This document shows, piece after piece, positions 9,645 to 18,923 of a stretch of 64,000 bases of DNA. Position 1 is the first letter of the stretch. Each line of letters starts with the position of its first letter. This stretch comes from Anaerosolibacter carboniphilus (GTDB lineage Bacteria; Bacillota; Clostridia; Peptostreptococcales; Thermotaleaceae). The notes under the pieces are model-generated. The model had not been told where the DNA came from. It saw nothing but the letters and a program-made list of their open reading frames with translations, and made no database searches. The DNA lies in contig NZ_JACHEN010000020.1 of the NCBI RefSeq assembly GCF_014205875.1, positions 36,265 to 100,264 on the forward strand, written 5' to 3'. The position numbers and the translations under genes are program-made.

Positions 9645-9788
9645 ATGCAACAACAATATTTAGACTCATTAAAAGCATTAAACTTTGCTGACTTATCAGA
9701 AGAACAGGAAAGACATTTAAGGGACTTAGAGAAGAAATTTAACAGTGAATTTGGTAAAGAAGTATATTTCATGGTAATGGAAAAATAA
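9645..9788 (+). CDS. Small hypothetical protein (47 aa)
   Basis: ATG at 9645 behind a strong GGAGG; 47 residues, highly charged and helical (ALNFADLSEEQERHLRDLEK). No membrane segment. It is flanked by an upstream AT-rich promoter-like region and a downstream hairpin, so it is a self-contained transcription unit. Function unknown. Confidence 0.65.
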   Translation: MQQQYLDSLKALNFADLSEEQERHLRDLEKKFNSEFGKEVYFMVMEK

Positions 9789-9820
9789 ATAAAGATCCTT
9801 CATATCATTATTCACTTATA

Positions 9821-9860
9821 GATAAGCCCGTACTGTAATTTAATACAGCACGGGCTTATC
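9821..9860. terminator. Bidirectional terminator
   Basis: 17-base stem GATAAGCCCGTACTGTA / TACAGCACGGGCTTATC with one wobble pair. It serves the small gene on the plus strand and the efflux operon converging from the minus strand. Confidence 0.8.
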
Positions 9861-9882
9861 TGCATTTAGAAATAAAACTTAT

Positions 9883-11043
9883 CTAAGAACTTATTCCTGA
9901 TGGTTCTATATTGGCGTTCAGCGCACTATGCTTTCTCTTTAAAATCCATATGGCTATTGGCAGCCAGAACACCGTATATATTCCCATTTGTATCAAAGGC
10001 TCCTTAATGGCATTTACAGATAACCCTTTCAATAGGACCTCATCAAATGGTCTTGCAAAATAAATTAACGGCCACAAGCTTTTGATAACATTTACAAGTA
10101 TCTTCGGCATTTGATCTATGGGCCATACATAACCACAGCTTACAAAGGTAGGCAAAGATAGCATGAAAGCAATTTGACCTAGTTTTACCTTGCTATCTGC
10201 AAAAGTTGCCAAGATAATAGCTGGACCACTCATTGCCAAGATAAACAGCGCGCACATCAAAAGTGAAAATCCTACGCTTCCTCTAATCGTTACTTTGAAA
10301 ACAAATGCTGCAATGGCCACTGCAGCAGAAGTTGATAATAATGCAATGCTGCCGCAAGCTATAATTTTGCTCAAAATACCCAATATCGTATGTTTTTGAG
10401 CCAAATGTTCTTTGTCCTGTAATACCGATATCCCTAATCCAGAAAGAATAATTTGCTGTAAAAATACCGCTACAAAACCTAGCAATAGGTAATTCATATA
10501 GGTCATTCTTGGATCATATAAGGTCCGATCATTGAACTGAAAGGCTAAAGCCATATTCTCCGCCACTTGGGGCATCATTCCCTTTGCAGAAATGATTTTC
10601 ATTTGTGTGCCTGCCGCTATGGTTTGGATAATCCCTGCCGCTGCAGCATAAGCATTATTTCCGATGATCATGTTTGTTCCATCGACGATGATCAATATCT
10701 CTTTCGAATTACCTGAGCTGACATCCTTATAGAAGTCTATAGGTATATACAATCCCATATGAACTTTTCTCTGCTCAATCAGGCGCTTCAATTCTTCCCT
10801 TGTACCTGCATAATCTTGAATATAAAACCGCTCATTCTCATCAAATTGTTGAATGATCATTCTGCTCATACTGGAATTATCTTCATCTAATACAGCTATG
10901 GGGATATCTTCCACATAGCTGTTGCTATAGACACCTCCAAAGATAAGGGTTAGAAGTATGGGAGCACCCACCAAAAGGATAATGATATCCCGATTCTTTA
11001 ATGTCGACTTTATTTCATCTTTCAGCGTTTTAAGAAAGTACAA
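9883..11043 (-). CDS. ABC-2 type permease, second copy of efflux operon
   Basis: 386 residues from a TTG at 11043 that lies inside the end of the upstream permease gene (14-base overlap, ribosome site AAGGAG). Topology is that of the YhhJ/YbhR class: one N-terminal helix, an extracytoplasmic domain of about 150 residues (DNSSMSRMIIQQFDENERF, IVDGTNMIIGNNA), then five helices with the ABC-2 signature in the P-T-F-V-S-C-G-Y-V-W-P region. It should pair with the upstream permease as a heterodimer that works with the HlyD adaptor. No ATP-binding gene lies in the operon. Confidence 0.88.
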   Translation of the reverse strand: MYFLKTLKDEIKSTLKNRDIIILLVGAPILLTLIFGGVYSNSYVEDIPIAVLDEDNSSMSRMIIQQFDENERFYIQDYAGTREELKRLIEQRKVHMGLYIPIDFYKDVSSGNSKEILIIVDGTNMIIGNNAYAAAAGIIQTIAAGTQMKIISAKGMMPQVAENMALAFQFNDRTLYDPRMTYMNYLLLGFVAVFLQQIILSGLGISVLQDKEHLAQKHTILGILSKIIACGSIALLSTSAAVAIAAFVFKVTIRGSVGFSLLMCALFILAMSGPAIILATFADSKVKLGQIAFMLSLPTFVSCGYVWPIDQMPKILVNVIKSLWPLIYFARPFDEVLLKGLSVNAIKEPLIQMGIYTVFWLPIAIWILKRKHSALNANIEPSGISS

Positions 11044-12205
11044 TAGCTTCCATCTCCTTTCCTAATTCTTCAGTCTCAGTTTTTCGAAAGAAAATCATCC
11101 CTAATAAACCAACAAAAGAAACAAAAGCAATATAGATTATCAGCCACTGTATATCCTTCATCATGTGGCTTAAAGAACTTCCTTTTAAAAACATATCCCT
11201 TAGATTATCTGCATAGCGGTAAAAGGGAAATAATCTACCCAAGATTTGATATGGTTTTGGCATTGCTATTAATGGCCATGTATATCCCACCATAATGGTG
11301 TTTGGAATAAATAGCACAGCATTGATCTGGGTAGCTAACATCTCATGCTTCACCCACACAGAAATCGTAAGAGAAAACACAGCCACCGCCATTGACAATA
11401 CAAAGCTTAGAAGAATAGCTTCACGCATCTGGCCTCTAAATGGAATATCAAATATATTGGATTGTATCCAAATACTCATGATAAGTGAAATCCCGCCCAT
11501 AATACTATAAAACAATGCTTTTCCCAAATAATAGCCGATTCTATTTCTTTTCCCTCCCTCAATTTCTTCCGTTCGGATGGCGACAGCTCCCATGAGTACA
11601 ATAGCCGTTTGGACAATAGCCGTACTGAAGCCCGGATTTAAAAAGTTCTTAAAGCTCTTCGCAGGATTATATAACATACGATTACTAAATTTAATAGACA
11701 AAGCCATTTTCTCTGCCACATCTGCTGGCAGACTTAGCTTTCCTTCAATGAGCTTTATCAGAATGCCTGTTTTTAGTGTCAATAAAATCTCCGATGCCTT
11801 ACTTTTTGCTGTACTGGCAATCGACATATGACTCCCATCGTAAATCATCATGATTGTAGGAGACTTTAATTCAGCTACATCCTTTGAAAAATTTTTGGGG
11901 ATAATCATTCCTACTCGTATATGACTTTCATCGAATAACTGCTTCATCTGTTCACTATTATCTATGTAGTAGTTTACATGAAAGATTTCATTTTCTGCAA
12001 ACTGTTGAGCAATCATTCTACTTAGGGATGAGTTATCCTGATCGTAAATCGCCATAGAAATGTTCTGGATTTGATTCTTGGAAAACTCGAAACCTATTAA
12101 AATATTCACCAGAAAAGGAATAAACAGAATGACAATAAAGATCATCTTTTCTCGAATCATTTTGTCCCATTCTCTTTTCATCGTTTTCAACATAGTGCTT
12201 GACAT
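11030..12205 (-). CDS. ABC-2 type permease, first copy of efflux operon
   Basis: 391 residues from ATG 12205 (ribosome site AGGTGG). Same layout as its downstream partner: N-terminal helix, extracytoplasmic domain (YDQDNSSLSRMIAQQFAENE, IYDGSHMSIAST), then five helices including the NTIMVGYTWPLIAMP signature. The two are clear paralogues. Twelve bases separate it from the HlyD stop. Substrate unknown; family members export drugs, dyes or lipids. Confidence 0.88.
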   Translation of the reverse strand: MSSTMLKTMKREWDKMIREKMIFIVILFIPFLVNILIGFEFSKNQIQNISMAIYDQDNSSLSRMIAQQFAENEIFHVNYYIDNSEQMKQLFDESHIRVGMIIPKNFSKDVAELKSPTIMMIYDGSHMSIASTAKSKASEILLTLKTGILIKLIEGKLSLPADVAEKMALSIKFSNRMLYNPAKSFKNFLNPGFSTAIVQTAIVLMGAVAIRTEEIEGGKRNRIGYYLGKALFYSIMGGISLIMSIWIQSNIFDIPFRGQMREAILLSFVLSMAVAVFSLTISVWVKHEMLATQINAVLFIPNTIMVGYTWPLIAMPKPYQILGRLFPFYRYADNLRDMFLKGSSLSHMMKDIQWLIIYIAFVSFVGLLGMIFFRKTETEELGKEMEAIVLS

Positions 12206-12217
12206 CAAGACCACCAC

Positions 12218-13273
12218 CTAGTTTTTGAACTGTACAAAGGCTGTCATACCTGGTCTTAGAACTTTATCTTTATTATCTAACTCAATCTTTACTCCATAAG
12301 AAAGGATGTCGAACTCTCCATTGTCGTTTGTAGATCTCTTTGTAGCAAAATCAGGCTTTTGATTCATTCTTACCACTTTTCCCTCAAAACCTTTTTCAGG
12401 AAAACTAGATAGTTTCACATCTACCTTTTGATCTACCGTTATTTTTTCTAAATCTGTTTCTTTTATCTTTACCTCTACCCAAGTATTATTCAAATCTGTT
12501 ACGGTTGCTATGGACATGCCAGAAGACACCAGTTCCCCTTCATCCGCATTAATGATTGTAATAGTCCCTGAAATAGGTGACACAATTACTGTGTCCTTGA
12601 GATAGGCTTGCACTTCTTGTAGCCCCGCCTGGGCCTGTTCCAACTTCCCTTTTGCTGCTTCTCTCATTGATAACGCTTGGGCTACAAGGGCCTGCGCCCC
12701 GCTTTTATCTTCAGTTCTTGCTCCCTCTTGTGCAAGACTTAATTGCTGCTTTGCAACCTCTAACTGTGTGGCTACCTCATCTTTTTTCTGGGCAGAAACT
12801 GCGCCTTTTTCGAAGAGTTTTTCTACACGATCATAGGTTTTTTGCATTAAATCACAGTACGCCTGGGCTTGTGCAATTTCCTGGACCCTAGCTCCGTTTT
12901 CTGCCTTCTGCAACTGTGCATTCGCAGCGTCTACCTGTCCTTGTGCTGCATTCAATGAAGCCTGTGCTGCTTCAATCAATGCTTTCGCCTGGGCTTCTTT
13001 GGCCTTCAATTCATCACTTGATATTTCAACCAAAATATCTCCAGCCTGTACTTCCTGGCCTTCTTCAACGTGGAGTTTCATAATTTTCCCTGGGATTTTG
13101 CTATTGATGCTTACTTCTTTTGCTTCAACAATTCCTTGGGAAACAATGCCTTGTGATTCATCAAAAGGACCTGTATGCGCCTGCCCATTTGCTGATGAAC
13201 AGCCAGATATCAAAAATGGGATCATTAGCAAACCTAAAACACTTATCGTTATTCTTTTATTCTTCAATTTCAT
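12218..13273 (-). CDS. HlyD/MFP-family adaptor lipoprotein
   Basis: 351 residues from ATG 13273 (site GAGGTGAG). Lipoprotein signal with lipobox ISGC. The lipoyl half-motif IPGKIMKLHVEEGQEVQAGD is at about residue 60, followed by a long alpha-helical hairpin rich in Ala, Gln and Glu (about 90-215), the second half-motif (SPISGTITIINADEGELVSSG) and a beta-barrel domain. This is the classic order for YbhG/YhiI-type membrane-fusion proteins. It should link the ABC-2 permeases to the TolC-like protein encoded just upstream. Confidence 0.92.
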   Translation of the reverse strand: MKLKNKRITISVLGLLMIPFLISGCSSANGQAHTGPFDESQGIVSQGIVEAKEVSINSKIPGKIMKLHVEEGQEVQAGDILVEISSDELKAKEAQAKALIEAAQASLNAAQGQVDAANAQLQKAENGARVQEIAQAQAYCDLMQKTYDRVEKLFEKGAVSAQKKDEVATQLEVAKQQLSLAQEGARTEDKSGAQALVAQALSMREAAKGKLEQAQAGLQEVQAYLKDTVIVSPISGTITIINADEGELVSSGMSIATVTDLNNTWVEVKIKETDLEKITVDQKVDVKLSSFPEKGFEGKVVRMNQKPDFATKRSTNDNGEFDILSYGVKIELDNKDKVLRPGMTAFVQFKN

Positions 13274-13309
13274 CACCCTCACCTCGTCAATTCATTATGC
13301 AAGATAAAT

Positions 13310-14734
13310 TTAAAAAGTCTTCGCTCCAATATCATTAAAGTATTTCATTTTTGCTAGGTTATAGCTATAGGTAATCTCTACGATCTTTTCTTCAATCTGA
13401 GCTAGATTTTCTTCTGCTGCTAAAACCTCTACCATAGTTCCAGCAGCAGCCTCTAAATCAAGCTTTTTAAGCATGCTAGTATCTACGCCAAAACCTTCTT
13501 GATATTTATATTCAGCTATTTCTAGATTTTCCTTTGCATGCGCTATCATTTCATCAGACATTTTTAACATCTCTCCCACGCTTATCAAGGTTTCATAGGA
13601 TTGACGAATAGAATTTTCTACCTCCAATTTTGTTTGTTGGAGATTTAGAGCACTTTTGTCACTAAGAAGCTCTGCCTCTTTATACTGATAATCTTTTTCT
13701 TCGTAGTTATTTCTAATAATATTTTTAACGTTCTCAATCTGTAGCGTTCTCTCTGCTAAAGCCTTTTTAATCTCTAATCTGTTTCTTAAACCAGCTTCGA
13801 TACCTGCTTTAACATCAGGTTTCTCGACTTTCTCTGCCAATACATCTACTAATTTAACCGCTGTATCAAAGTCAATCTTCATCACTTTCTTCAATTCAGT
13901 CAGGGCGTTATTCAATTCACCCTGTGCCTTTGTATATTCAATCTGTGTCCCTTTATAATAAATGTTGGCTAATAGGAAATCATCCTTTGCTTTCATCCCT
14001 TCTTCATAGCCATCTTTTGCAAATTCATACTGTTTTTTCGCTCTTTCCATAGCCTTTGCTTTTACTTCTAGCATTTTTTCAGCTTTCAATACATCATAGT
14101 AGTTTTTTTGTATGAGCAAAGCAATTTGATTTCTATAAATATCATAAGAAGCTTGGGTAACATCATAGGAAATTTCACTCATCAAATCTAGCATTTTTTG
14201 TGTACCATAGGTTCCAATCTTATAGGAACTTTCCATTCCCAATTTTTCACCAATTCTATCGTTTACTTTTTGTAACGCTAGATCAAATTTCGTTTCACCG
14301 GATTCCAAGTCTCTCTTCCCTTCATCCACTTGCTGTCTCATTTCTGCAACATCTTGAGAAGTTAATCCAATGGCCGCAAGTTCTTCAGATGAAAGACGTT
14401 CCAGTTTTCTAACTTGGCTGTCATTTCGATCCAGCCTGCTTATTCCGTCATATACTTCATCTTGAGCCTTATCCAGATCTTTACCAACCTCCCTTGATCT
14501 TTGTTTTCCTACAGAACTTATTTCGATCTGGTTTTGAACGATCTTCAACTGTATGCTGTTTTCCAACCCAATTTTTACTGCATCCTCAATGGTTAATTCT
14601 ATCACTTGATCTTTCATTTCTTCCTCAGCTTTTGCAGGTATCTTCACTTGTTCCTCGGCCTTTGCTGGTATCGTCAAACTTGTCATAAGTAAAGAAAAAA
14701 TAAGTACTGTAATAATCGTTTTAAAATACTTCAT
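13310..14734 (-). CDS. TolC family protein
   Basis: 474 residues with a signal peptide (about 1-26). The mature part is almost entirely amphipathic helix, with two repeats of the outer-membrane-efflux-protein type (LTIEDAVKIGLENSIQLKIV near residue 50; the second around AGIEAGLRNRLEIKKALAER). Its start overlaps the MarR stop by 14 bases. TolC proteins are trimeric outer-membrane tunnels in diderms, yet they are found in a number of clostridia, where their place in the envelope is unsettled. Here it may span the thick wall together with the HlyD adaptor (inference). Confidence 0.85.
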   Translation of the reverse strand: MKYFKTIITVLIFSLLMTSLTIPAKAEEQVKIPAKAEEEMKDQVIELTIEDAVKIGLENSIQLKIVQNQIEISSVGKQRSREVGKDLDKAQDEVYDGISRLDRNDSQVRKLERLSSEELAAIGLTSQDVAEMRQQVDEGKRDLESGETKFDLALQKVNDRIGEKLGMESSYKIGTYGTQKMLDLMSEISYDVTQASYDIYRNQIALLIQKNYYDVLKAEKMLEVKAKAMERAKKQYEFAKDGYEEGMKAKDDFLLANIYYKGTQIEYTKAQGELNNALTELKKVMKIDFDTAVKLVDVLAEKVEKPDVKAGIEAGLRNRLEIKKALAERTLQIENVKNIIRNNYEEKDYQYKEAELLSDKSALNLQQTKLEVENSIRQSYETLISVGEMLKMSDEMIAHAKENLEIAEYKYQEGFGVDTSMLKKLDLEAAAGTMVEVLAAEENLAQIEEKIVEITYSYNLAKMKYFNDIGAKTF

Positions 14735-15233
14735 TCTCTTGATCTCCTTCTTTATAATGATGAGCTATAACAATGCCATTCTGTATTTTTTTTAGTGTGA
14801 GAATAAGTTCATTTTTTTCTTCCATCTTTATGTCAACTAAAATTTCTTTTGTCCATCGCTTATAGTCTTCTATGACCATTTGCGTAAACACTCTTCCCTC
14901 TTCAGTAATGACAGCACTAATCTTTCTTCTATCGTCATCATCACGGATACGTTCAACAAATCCTTGTTTTTCCAATCGATCAATTAAACCTGTCATATTT
15001 CCTTTTGTAACCAGCATTAATTCACTAATTTCTGATAGGATCATCCCTTCCATTGGTCCATTATATAGAATGGCCAATACATTGAATTTTGTATTAGAAA
15101 TTCCATATCTAGAAAAAAACTGGCTATGCAGCTCCTCTAGAATATCCGAAGTTTTCTTTAACTCTATAATTACTTTGTTTGTAATCTCATCAACCCAGCT
15201 ATATCCCTCAAGTAAACCTTTCAATTTCGCCAT
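14721..15233 (-). CDS. MarR family regulator of the efflux operon
   Basis: 170 residues from ATG 15233 behind GGGGGTGAT. Winged helix at about residues 45-115: ILSEISELMLVTKGNMTGLIDRLEKQGFV is the recognition region and RDDDDRRKISAVITEEG the wing with the DxRxxxxxLT-type motif. First gene of the five-gene operon, so it very likely represses its own promoter. A perfect 24-bp palindrome at 15292-15315 is the obvious operator. Confidence 0.9.
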   Translation of the reverse strand: MAKLKGLLEGYSWVDEITNKVIIELKKTSDILEELHSQFFSRYGISNTKFNVLAILYNGPMEGMILSEISELMLVTKGNMTGLIDRLEKQGFVERIRDDDDRRKISAVITEEGRVFTQMVIEDYKRWTKEILVDIKMEEKNELILTLKKIQNGIVIAHHYKEGDQENEVF

Positions 15234-15291
15234 GCCATCACCCCCAAATTATATTTCCAAATCATAGTATACACCTTCAAATTTTATATGT

Positions 15292-15315
15292 AAATAGTTT
15301 ATATATAAACTATTT
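15292..15315. promoter_or_regulatory. Probable MarR operator (24-bp perfect palindrome)
   Basis: The core TAGTTTATATATAAACTA lies in a fully symmetric 24-base sequence, 59 bases upstream of the MarR start codon, where the promoter should be. A further half site (AAAATAGTT) follows at about 15321. Size and symmetry fit MarR dimer sites. Confidence 0.7.
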
Positions 15316-15367
15316 TATTCAAAATAGTTATCATCAATACAAAAGTCTTAGCTTCCTATACCCATAA

Positions 15368-15395
15368 AAAATAGTCCTTTGATTAGGACTATTTT
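15368..15395 (-). terminator. Terminator of MBL-fold hydrolase gene
   Basis: AAAATAGTCC / GGACTATTTT, eight-base loop, overlapping the stop codon at 15389. Confidence 0.7.
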
Positions 15396-16027
15396 AGCAT
15401 GCTTAAAAACTCAATATTCTTTTTTCGCACATAGGCCATGGTTGCATGATCCGCATGTCCAGGATAGATCACAATGTCATCTGCCCATTTGGCTATTTTG
15501 TTTACAATAGATCTCTTCATTTCATCTTCTGAACCATCTTCCAAATCTGTTCTGCCCAAGTCATCATCAAAAATAGTATCTCCTGTAAAAATGATGTTCT
15601 CATTCTTAACCTTTAGACACATGCTGCCATGGGTATGACCTGGTGTATGAATAACCTCTAGAATCACTTCACCTGCTTGAATTTGATCGCCATCAGACAC
15701 AAGCTTATCAGCAGTAATGGCTACAGGTTTTCTGTAACCACCGATGGAATGATTGATCTCTGGCGTTTTTAATCCTAGAGCATCCTTCTTATGTATATAC
15801 ACGGGACAATTATATTTTTTCTTAATATCATCCACTGCCCCAATATGATCGTAGTGATAATGAGTTAAAATGATGGCTTTCACTCTCAAAGCGTTTTTTT
15901 CAATATATTTAAATAATGTTTGGCTTTCGTCTCCCGGATCAATAACGAAAGTATCCAGCGTATGCTCATCATAGATGATATAACTATTGCTTTCCAACAT
16001 ACCTACTACAAATCTTTCAAACTTCAT
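15389..16027 (-). CDS. MBL-fold metallo-hydrolase (glyoxalase II-like)
   Basis: 212 residues. All zinc-ligand motifs of the family are visible: THYHYDH at about residue 56 (HxHxDH), TPGHTHGS at about 129, FTGDTIF at about 149 and YPGHADH at about 190. Length and motif spacing match the short YcbL/GloB-like hydrolases that cleave thioesters such as hydroxyacyl-glutathione or related thiol adducts. The true substrate in a glutathione-poor clostridium is open. Cytoplasmic; single gene. Confidence 0.88.
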   Translation of the reverse strand: MKFERFVVGMLESNSYIIYDEHTLDTFVIDPGDESQTLFKYIEKNALRVKAIILTHYHYDHIGAVDDIKKKYNCPVYIHKKDALGLKTPEINHSIGGYRKPVAITADKLVSDGDQIQAGEVILEVIHTPGHTHGSMCLKVKNENIIFTGDTIFDDDLGRTDLEDGSEDEMKRSIVNKIAKWADDIVIYPGHADHATMAYVRKKNIEFLSMLK

Positions 16028-16090
16028 AGGCTACCACCTTTCTACACTTATCAAAATAAAGAAAAGCCCTATAAAAGAGCTATTGATTGG

Positions 16091-16161
16091 AGCGGGCAAC
16101 GGGAATCGAACCCGCACAACCGGCTTGGGAAGCCGGGACTCTGCCATTAAGCTATGCCCGC
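16091..16161 (-). tRNA. tRNA-Gly (CCC)
   Basis: Acceptor stem GCGGGCA / TGCCCGC, discriminator T, anticodon stem CCGGC / GCCGG around loop TTCCCAA, T-arm GGTTCGATTCC. The anticodon is CCC. It is encoded alone, without an encoded CCA end. Confidence 0.95.
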
Positions 16162-16320
16162 ATTTGTATTATTAGCCTCATTATAATTATTTTTCCCAAT
16201 CTTGTCAATATTTAAAATTTCTTACAAGCCTTTCGTAATAATCTATTGTTCTTTTATAATTAGTGTATTATGATACAATTAGAATAGTGATTGTCATGGG
16301 GTGAAAGGGGAAGATGCAGC

Positions 16321-16803
16321 TTGAGTAAACAGTTTATAGATTTAGAAAAGGATATTCATGAACTTAAACTAAGACAGATGGGTGCTGTCGTTGAGGATAT
16401 CAGAGGTATTATGCATTATGTACGCTTTGATATTGATGGTACAGCTGTAAAGTACGTCTATCATATTAATAAAAAGGGAACGTACTTTCTTCAAAGACGT
16501 TCTCCATATCCACTGAACGTGGGTACATTCGAATCAAAAGAGGATGTGATAAATATCATCCAGCATGATTTGGCACAAATGAAGAATGCAAAAAATAGTA
16601 AAAAATTTGATAAGTTCATCGAGATCAATAAGTCCTTAAGCAGCATCATGAGGAATTTTGAAGATCTATATTTATATTATAATGTTTCCCGTGTCCAGAC
16701 AGAAAAAATCGAGGAAACTTTACAGCATCTTAAAGACTTAATTTTCGAGACTCGTGATAAGAGTGAAAGAGTATATTTCGAAAAGGACCCAGATACCCTA
16801 TAA
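16321..16803 (+). CDS. Hypothetical protein (160 aa), start uncertain
   Basis: The frame is open from 16291; a TTG at 16321 with AAAGGGGAAG upstream gives the more natural N-terminus LSKQFIDLEKDIHELK. The protein is soluble, with a beta-rich middle (MHYVRFDIDGTAVKYVYHIN, YFLQRRSPYPLNVG) and a helical C-terminal half. No recognised domain. Monocistronic, followed by a short AT-rich gap. Function unknown. Confidence 0.65.
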   Translation: MSKQFIDLEKDIHELKLRQMGAVVEDIRGIMHYVRFDIDGTAVKYVYHINKKGTYFLQRRSPYPLNVGTFESKEDVINIIQHDLAQMKNAKNSKKFDKFIEINKSLSSIMRNFEDLYLYYNVSRVQTEKIEETLQHLKDLIFETRDKSERVYFEKDPDTL

Positions 16804-17058
16804 TGGGTTCCTTTTTATTGTCTTAGAAATCATGGAAGATATTCTTTCGGATTTAATAAATTAAATTGTTATTTTTTCGAATATTGATGAAAATAATAGT
16901 ATGGCTTGCTGTTGTATATCTATTCTTCGATAATCATTTTAAAAGCCATTAATTATATGAATATTCTTCAATATACCATTTTTATATTTTGTAGAAAAGA
17001 TGTAAAATGAATACATTGTTTTCTTTATCTTCTTTAGATAAATTAGGGAGGGATATGT

Positions 17059-18339
17059 TTGCCAGGGTCTGTACATTTCATCGTTGCTATTATCATTTTC
17101 ATTTCTATTTATGCCATCATCATATCTGAAAAAATAAATCGCACCACTATTGCTTTTTTTGGGGCAGTATTGATGATATTATTCAAAATCATCGGTCTAG
17201 ATCAAGCTTTTGAAACCATTGATTTTCATACCATCGGGCTATTAATTGGCATGATGATTATGGTAAATATATTGAAACGAACAGGTGCTTTTCAATATAT
17301 TGCCATTAAATCAGCAAAGCTTACAAAAGGTGACCCTTGGTACATACTCGTCATGCTAAGTACTATAACAGCCATATCTTCAGCCCTCTTAGATAACGTG
17401 ACAACTGTTTTATTGATCGCCCCTGTTACGTTGGTTATTACAGAAGCCTTAAAAATAAATCCTATCCCTTTTATGGTAGCTGAAATTCTTTCGGCCAATA
17501 TTGGCGGTACAGCTACCTTAATCGGTGACCCGCCTAATATTATGATCGGTAGTGAAACGGGCTTGGGTTTCATGGACTTTCTTATTAACTTAGCGCCTGT
17601 TGTAGTTGTGATTTATCTGATTACCCTCTTTATGTTGAAAATTATTTACAAAAAGCACCTTATCGTGCAGGAGGATCTCAAGACAAAAATTATGGAATTT
17701 GATGAAAATTTAGCCATAACAGATAAAACTTTGTTAAAAAAATCCATAATTGTTCTGACTTGCACCATATTGGGTTTTGGACTTCACCAATTCGTTGGCC
17801 TTGAAACTGCCACGGTTGCCCTCACTGGTGCCTCTATATTGCTTTTAATTAGCAAAACCGATCCTGAGGAAATTTTTCATGAGATTGAATGGCTTACCAT
17901 CTTTTTCTTTATCTTCCTTTTTGTTTTGGTTGGAACCTTAGAAGAAGTTGGCGCTATAGAAATGATTGCAAAAGGTGTTGTTAGTATCACGCAAGGCAAC
18001 CTGCTGCTCACAGCGCTGCTCATTCTTTGGATTTCTGGTATTGCCTCAGCATTCTTAGACAATATTCCTTTTGTTGCAACCATGATTCCATTGATTCAAA
18101 GCATTGGTTCCCTAACTTCCATCAATATTACACCCTTATGGTGGGCACTTGCCCTTGGTGCTTGTCTAGGTGGAAATGGTACTTTGGTCGGTGCATCAGC
18201 CAATGTGGTGGTAGCCGGTATCCTGGAAAAACATAAACACCGAATTTCTTTTGTAGAGTATATGAAAATCGGATTTCCATTGATGATCGTATCTATTATC
18301 ATTGCAACAGCTTATCTTTATGTATTTTATTTGATGTAA
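17059..18339 (+). CDS. ArsB/NhaD-type (ion transporter superfamily) permease
   Basis: 426 residues from a TTG at 17059, seven bases after AGGGAGGG. About eleven membrane helices arranged as two inverted halves. The motif SALLDNVTTVLLIAPV at about residue 114 is repeated in the second half as SAFLDNIPFVATMIPL at about 332, and NIGGTATLIGDPPNIMIG and GGNGTLVGASANVVVAG are the paired substrate motifs. This is the ArsB/NhaD/SLC13 class, which moves arsenite, sodium/protons or dicarboxylates; no arsenic genes lie nearby, so the ion is unknown. The small exported protein at 18366 follows 26 bases later. Confidence 0.85.
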   Translation: MPGSVHFIVAIIIFISIYAIIISEKINRTTIAFFGAVLMILFKIIGLDQAFETIDFHTIGLLIGMMIMVNILKRTGAFQYIAIKSAKLTKGDPWYILVMLSTITAISSALLDNVTTVLLIAPVTLVITEALKINPIPFMVAEILSANIGGTATLIGDPPNIMIGSETGLGFMDFLINLAPVVVVIYLITLFMLKIIYKKHLIVQEDLKTKIMEFDENLAITDKTLLKKSIIVLTCTILGFGLHQFVGLETATVALTGASILLLISKTDPEEIFHEIEWLTIFFFIFLFVLVGTLEEVGAIEMIAKGVVSITQGNLLLTALLILWISGIASAFLDNIPFVATMIPLIQSIGSLTSINITPLWWALALGACLGGNGTLVGASANVVVAGILEKHKHRISFVEYMKIGFPLMIVSIIIATAYLYVFYLM

Positions 18340-18365
18340 TTTCATTTCGTGAAGGAGTACTTAGG

Positions 18366-18623
18366 ATGAATCAAATTAAAAAATTCGAATTATTATTTCC
18401 ACTTATTTTATTGATACTATTCCTTATTACAACATCTATGGTATCTGCTCACTATGAAAACGATCATGAAAAAGATGAAGCCATCAAAGATCTAACACAA
18501 GGAAATTTAGATTTTTGGGGAATACCTATAGAGATTCATGATAAAGTCCTTACCACAGATCATGATGTTCAACAGGAACAATACTTTTTTTGGGGGATTT
18601 CCCCTCATCTTCTTAAAAAATAA
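18366..18623 (+). CDS. Small exported or membrane-anchored protein (85 aa)
   Basis: Signal or anchor helix at residues 10-28 (LLFPLILLILFLITTSMVSA), then a polar, His/Asp/Glu-rich segment (HYENDHEKDEAIKD) and a Trp-containing tail. It follows the ArsB/NhaD permease by 26 bases with its own AAGGAG site, so it may be an accessory of the transporter. The acidic-histidine segment could hold metal (inference). No recognised family. Confidence 0.65.
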   Translation: MNQIKKFELLFPLILLILFLITTSMVSAHYENDHEKDEAIKDLTQGNLDFWGIPIEIHDKVLTTDHDVQQEQYFFWGISPHLLKK

Positions 18624-18628
18624 TAATT

Positions 18629-18655
18629 AGGCCTGAGGATATATCCCTCAGGCCT
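18629..18655. terminator. Bidirectional terminator
   Basis: AGGCCTGAGG / CCTCAGGCCT stem between two convergent genes. Confidence 0.85.
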
Positions 18656-18662
18656 TTCAAAA

Positions 18663-18923
18663 TTACGATAAGCTATTGTAGCCCATGTTTTGGCTGCCAC
18701 TGTTTTGTACTTTTTGTCTTACTTTCTGCACTTCCTGCTGTCCTATGGCTGTAGAATTCATTAAACCTGCTGCTCCACCAACTGTAACATTTGATGTCAT
18801 TCCCTGTACCATCGCATTTGTGTTATTCATACTTTGCTTTACTTTCTGAATCTCACCCTGATTTACAGCACTGGAATTACTTAAGCTAGGCTTATTTCCC
18901 ATAAGATTGCTCATATTTGGCAT
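18663..18923 (-). CDS. Asn/Gln/Ser-rich small protein with internal repeat
   Basis: 86 residues, ribosome site GGAGG. Two imperfect repeats are visible: S-x-A-V-N-Q-G-E-I-Q-K-V-K-Q (about 18-31) and S-T-A-I-G-Q-Q-E-V-Q-K-V-R-Q (about 57-70). Low complexity, no hydrophobic core and no cysteine. The repeat unit and composition recall gamma-type small acid-soluble spore proteins, which carry repeated QQVRKQNQ-like units; this is only a resemblance. Monocistronic. Confidence 0.6.
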   Translation of the reverse strand: MPNMSNLMGNKPSLSNSSAVNQGEIQKVKQSMNNTNAMVQGMTSNVTVGGAAGLMNSTAIGQQEVQKVRQKVQNSGSQNMGYNSLS

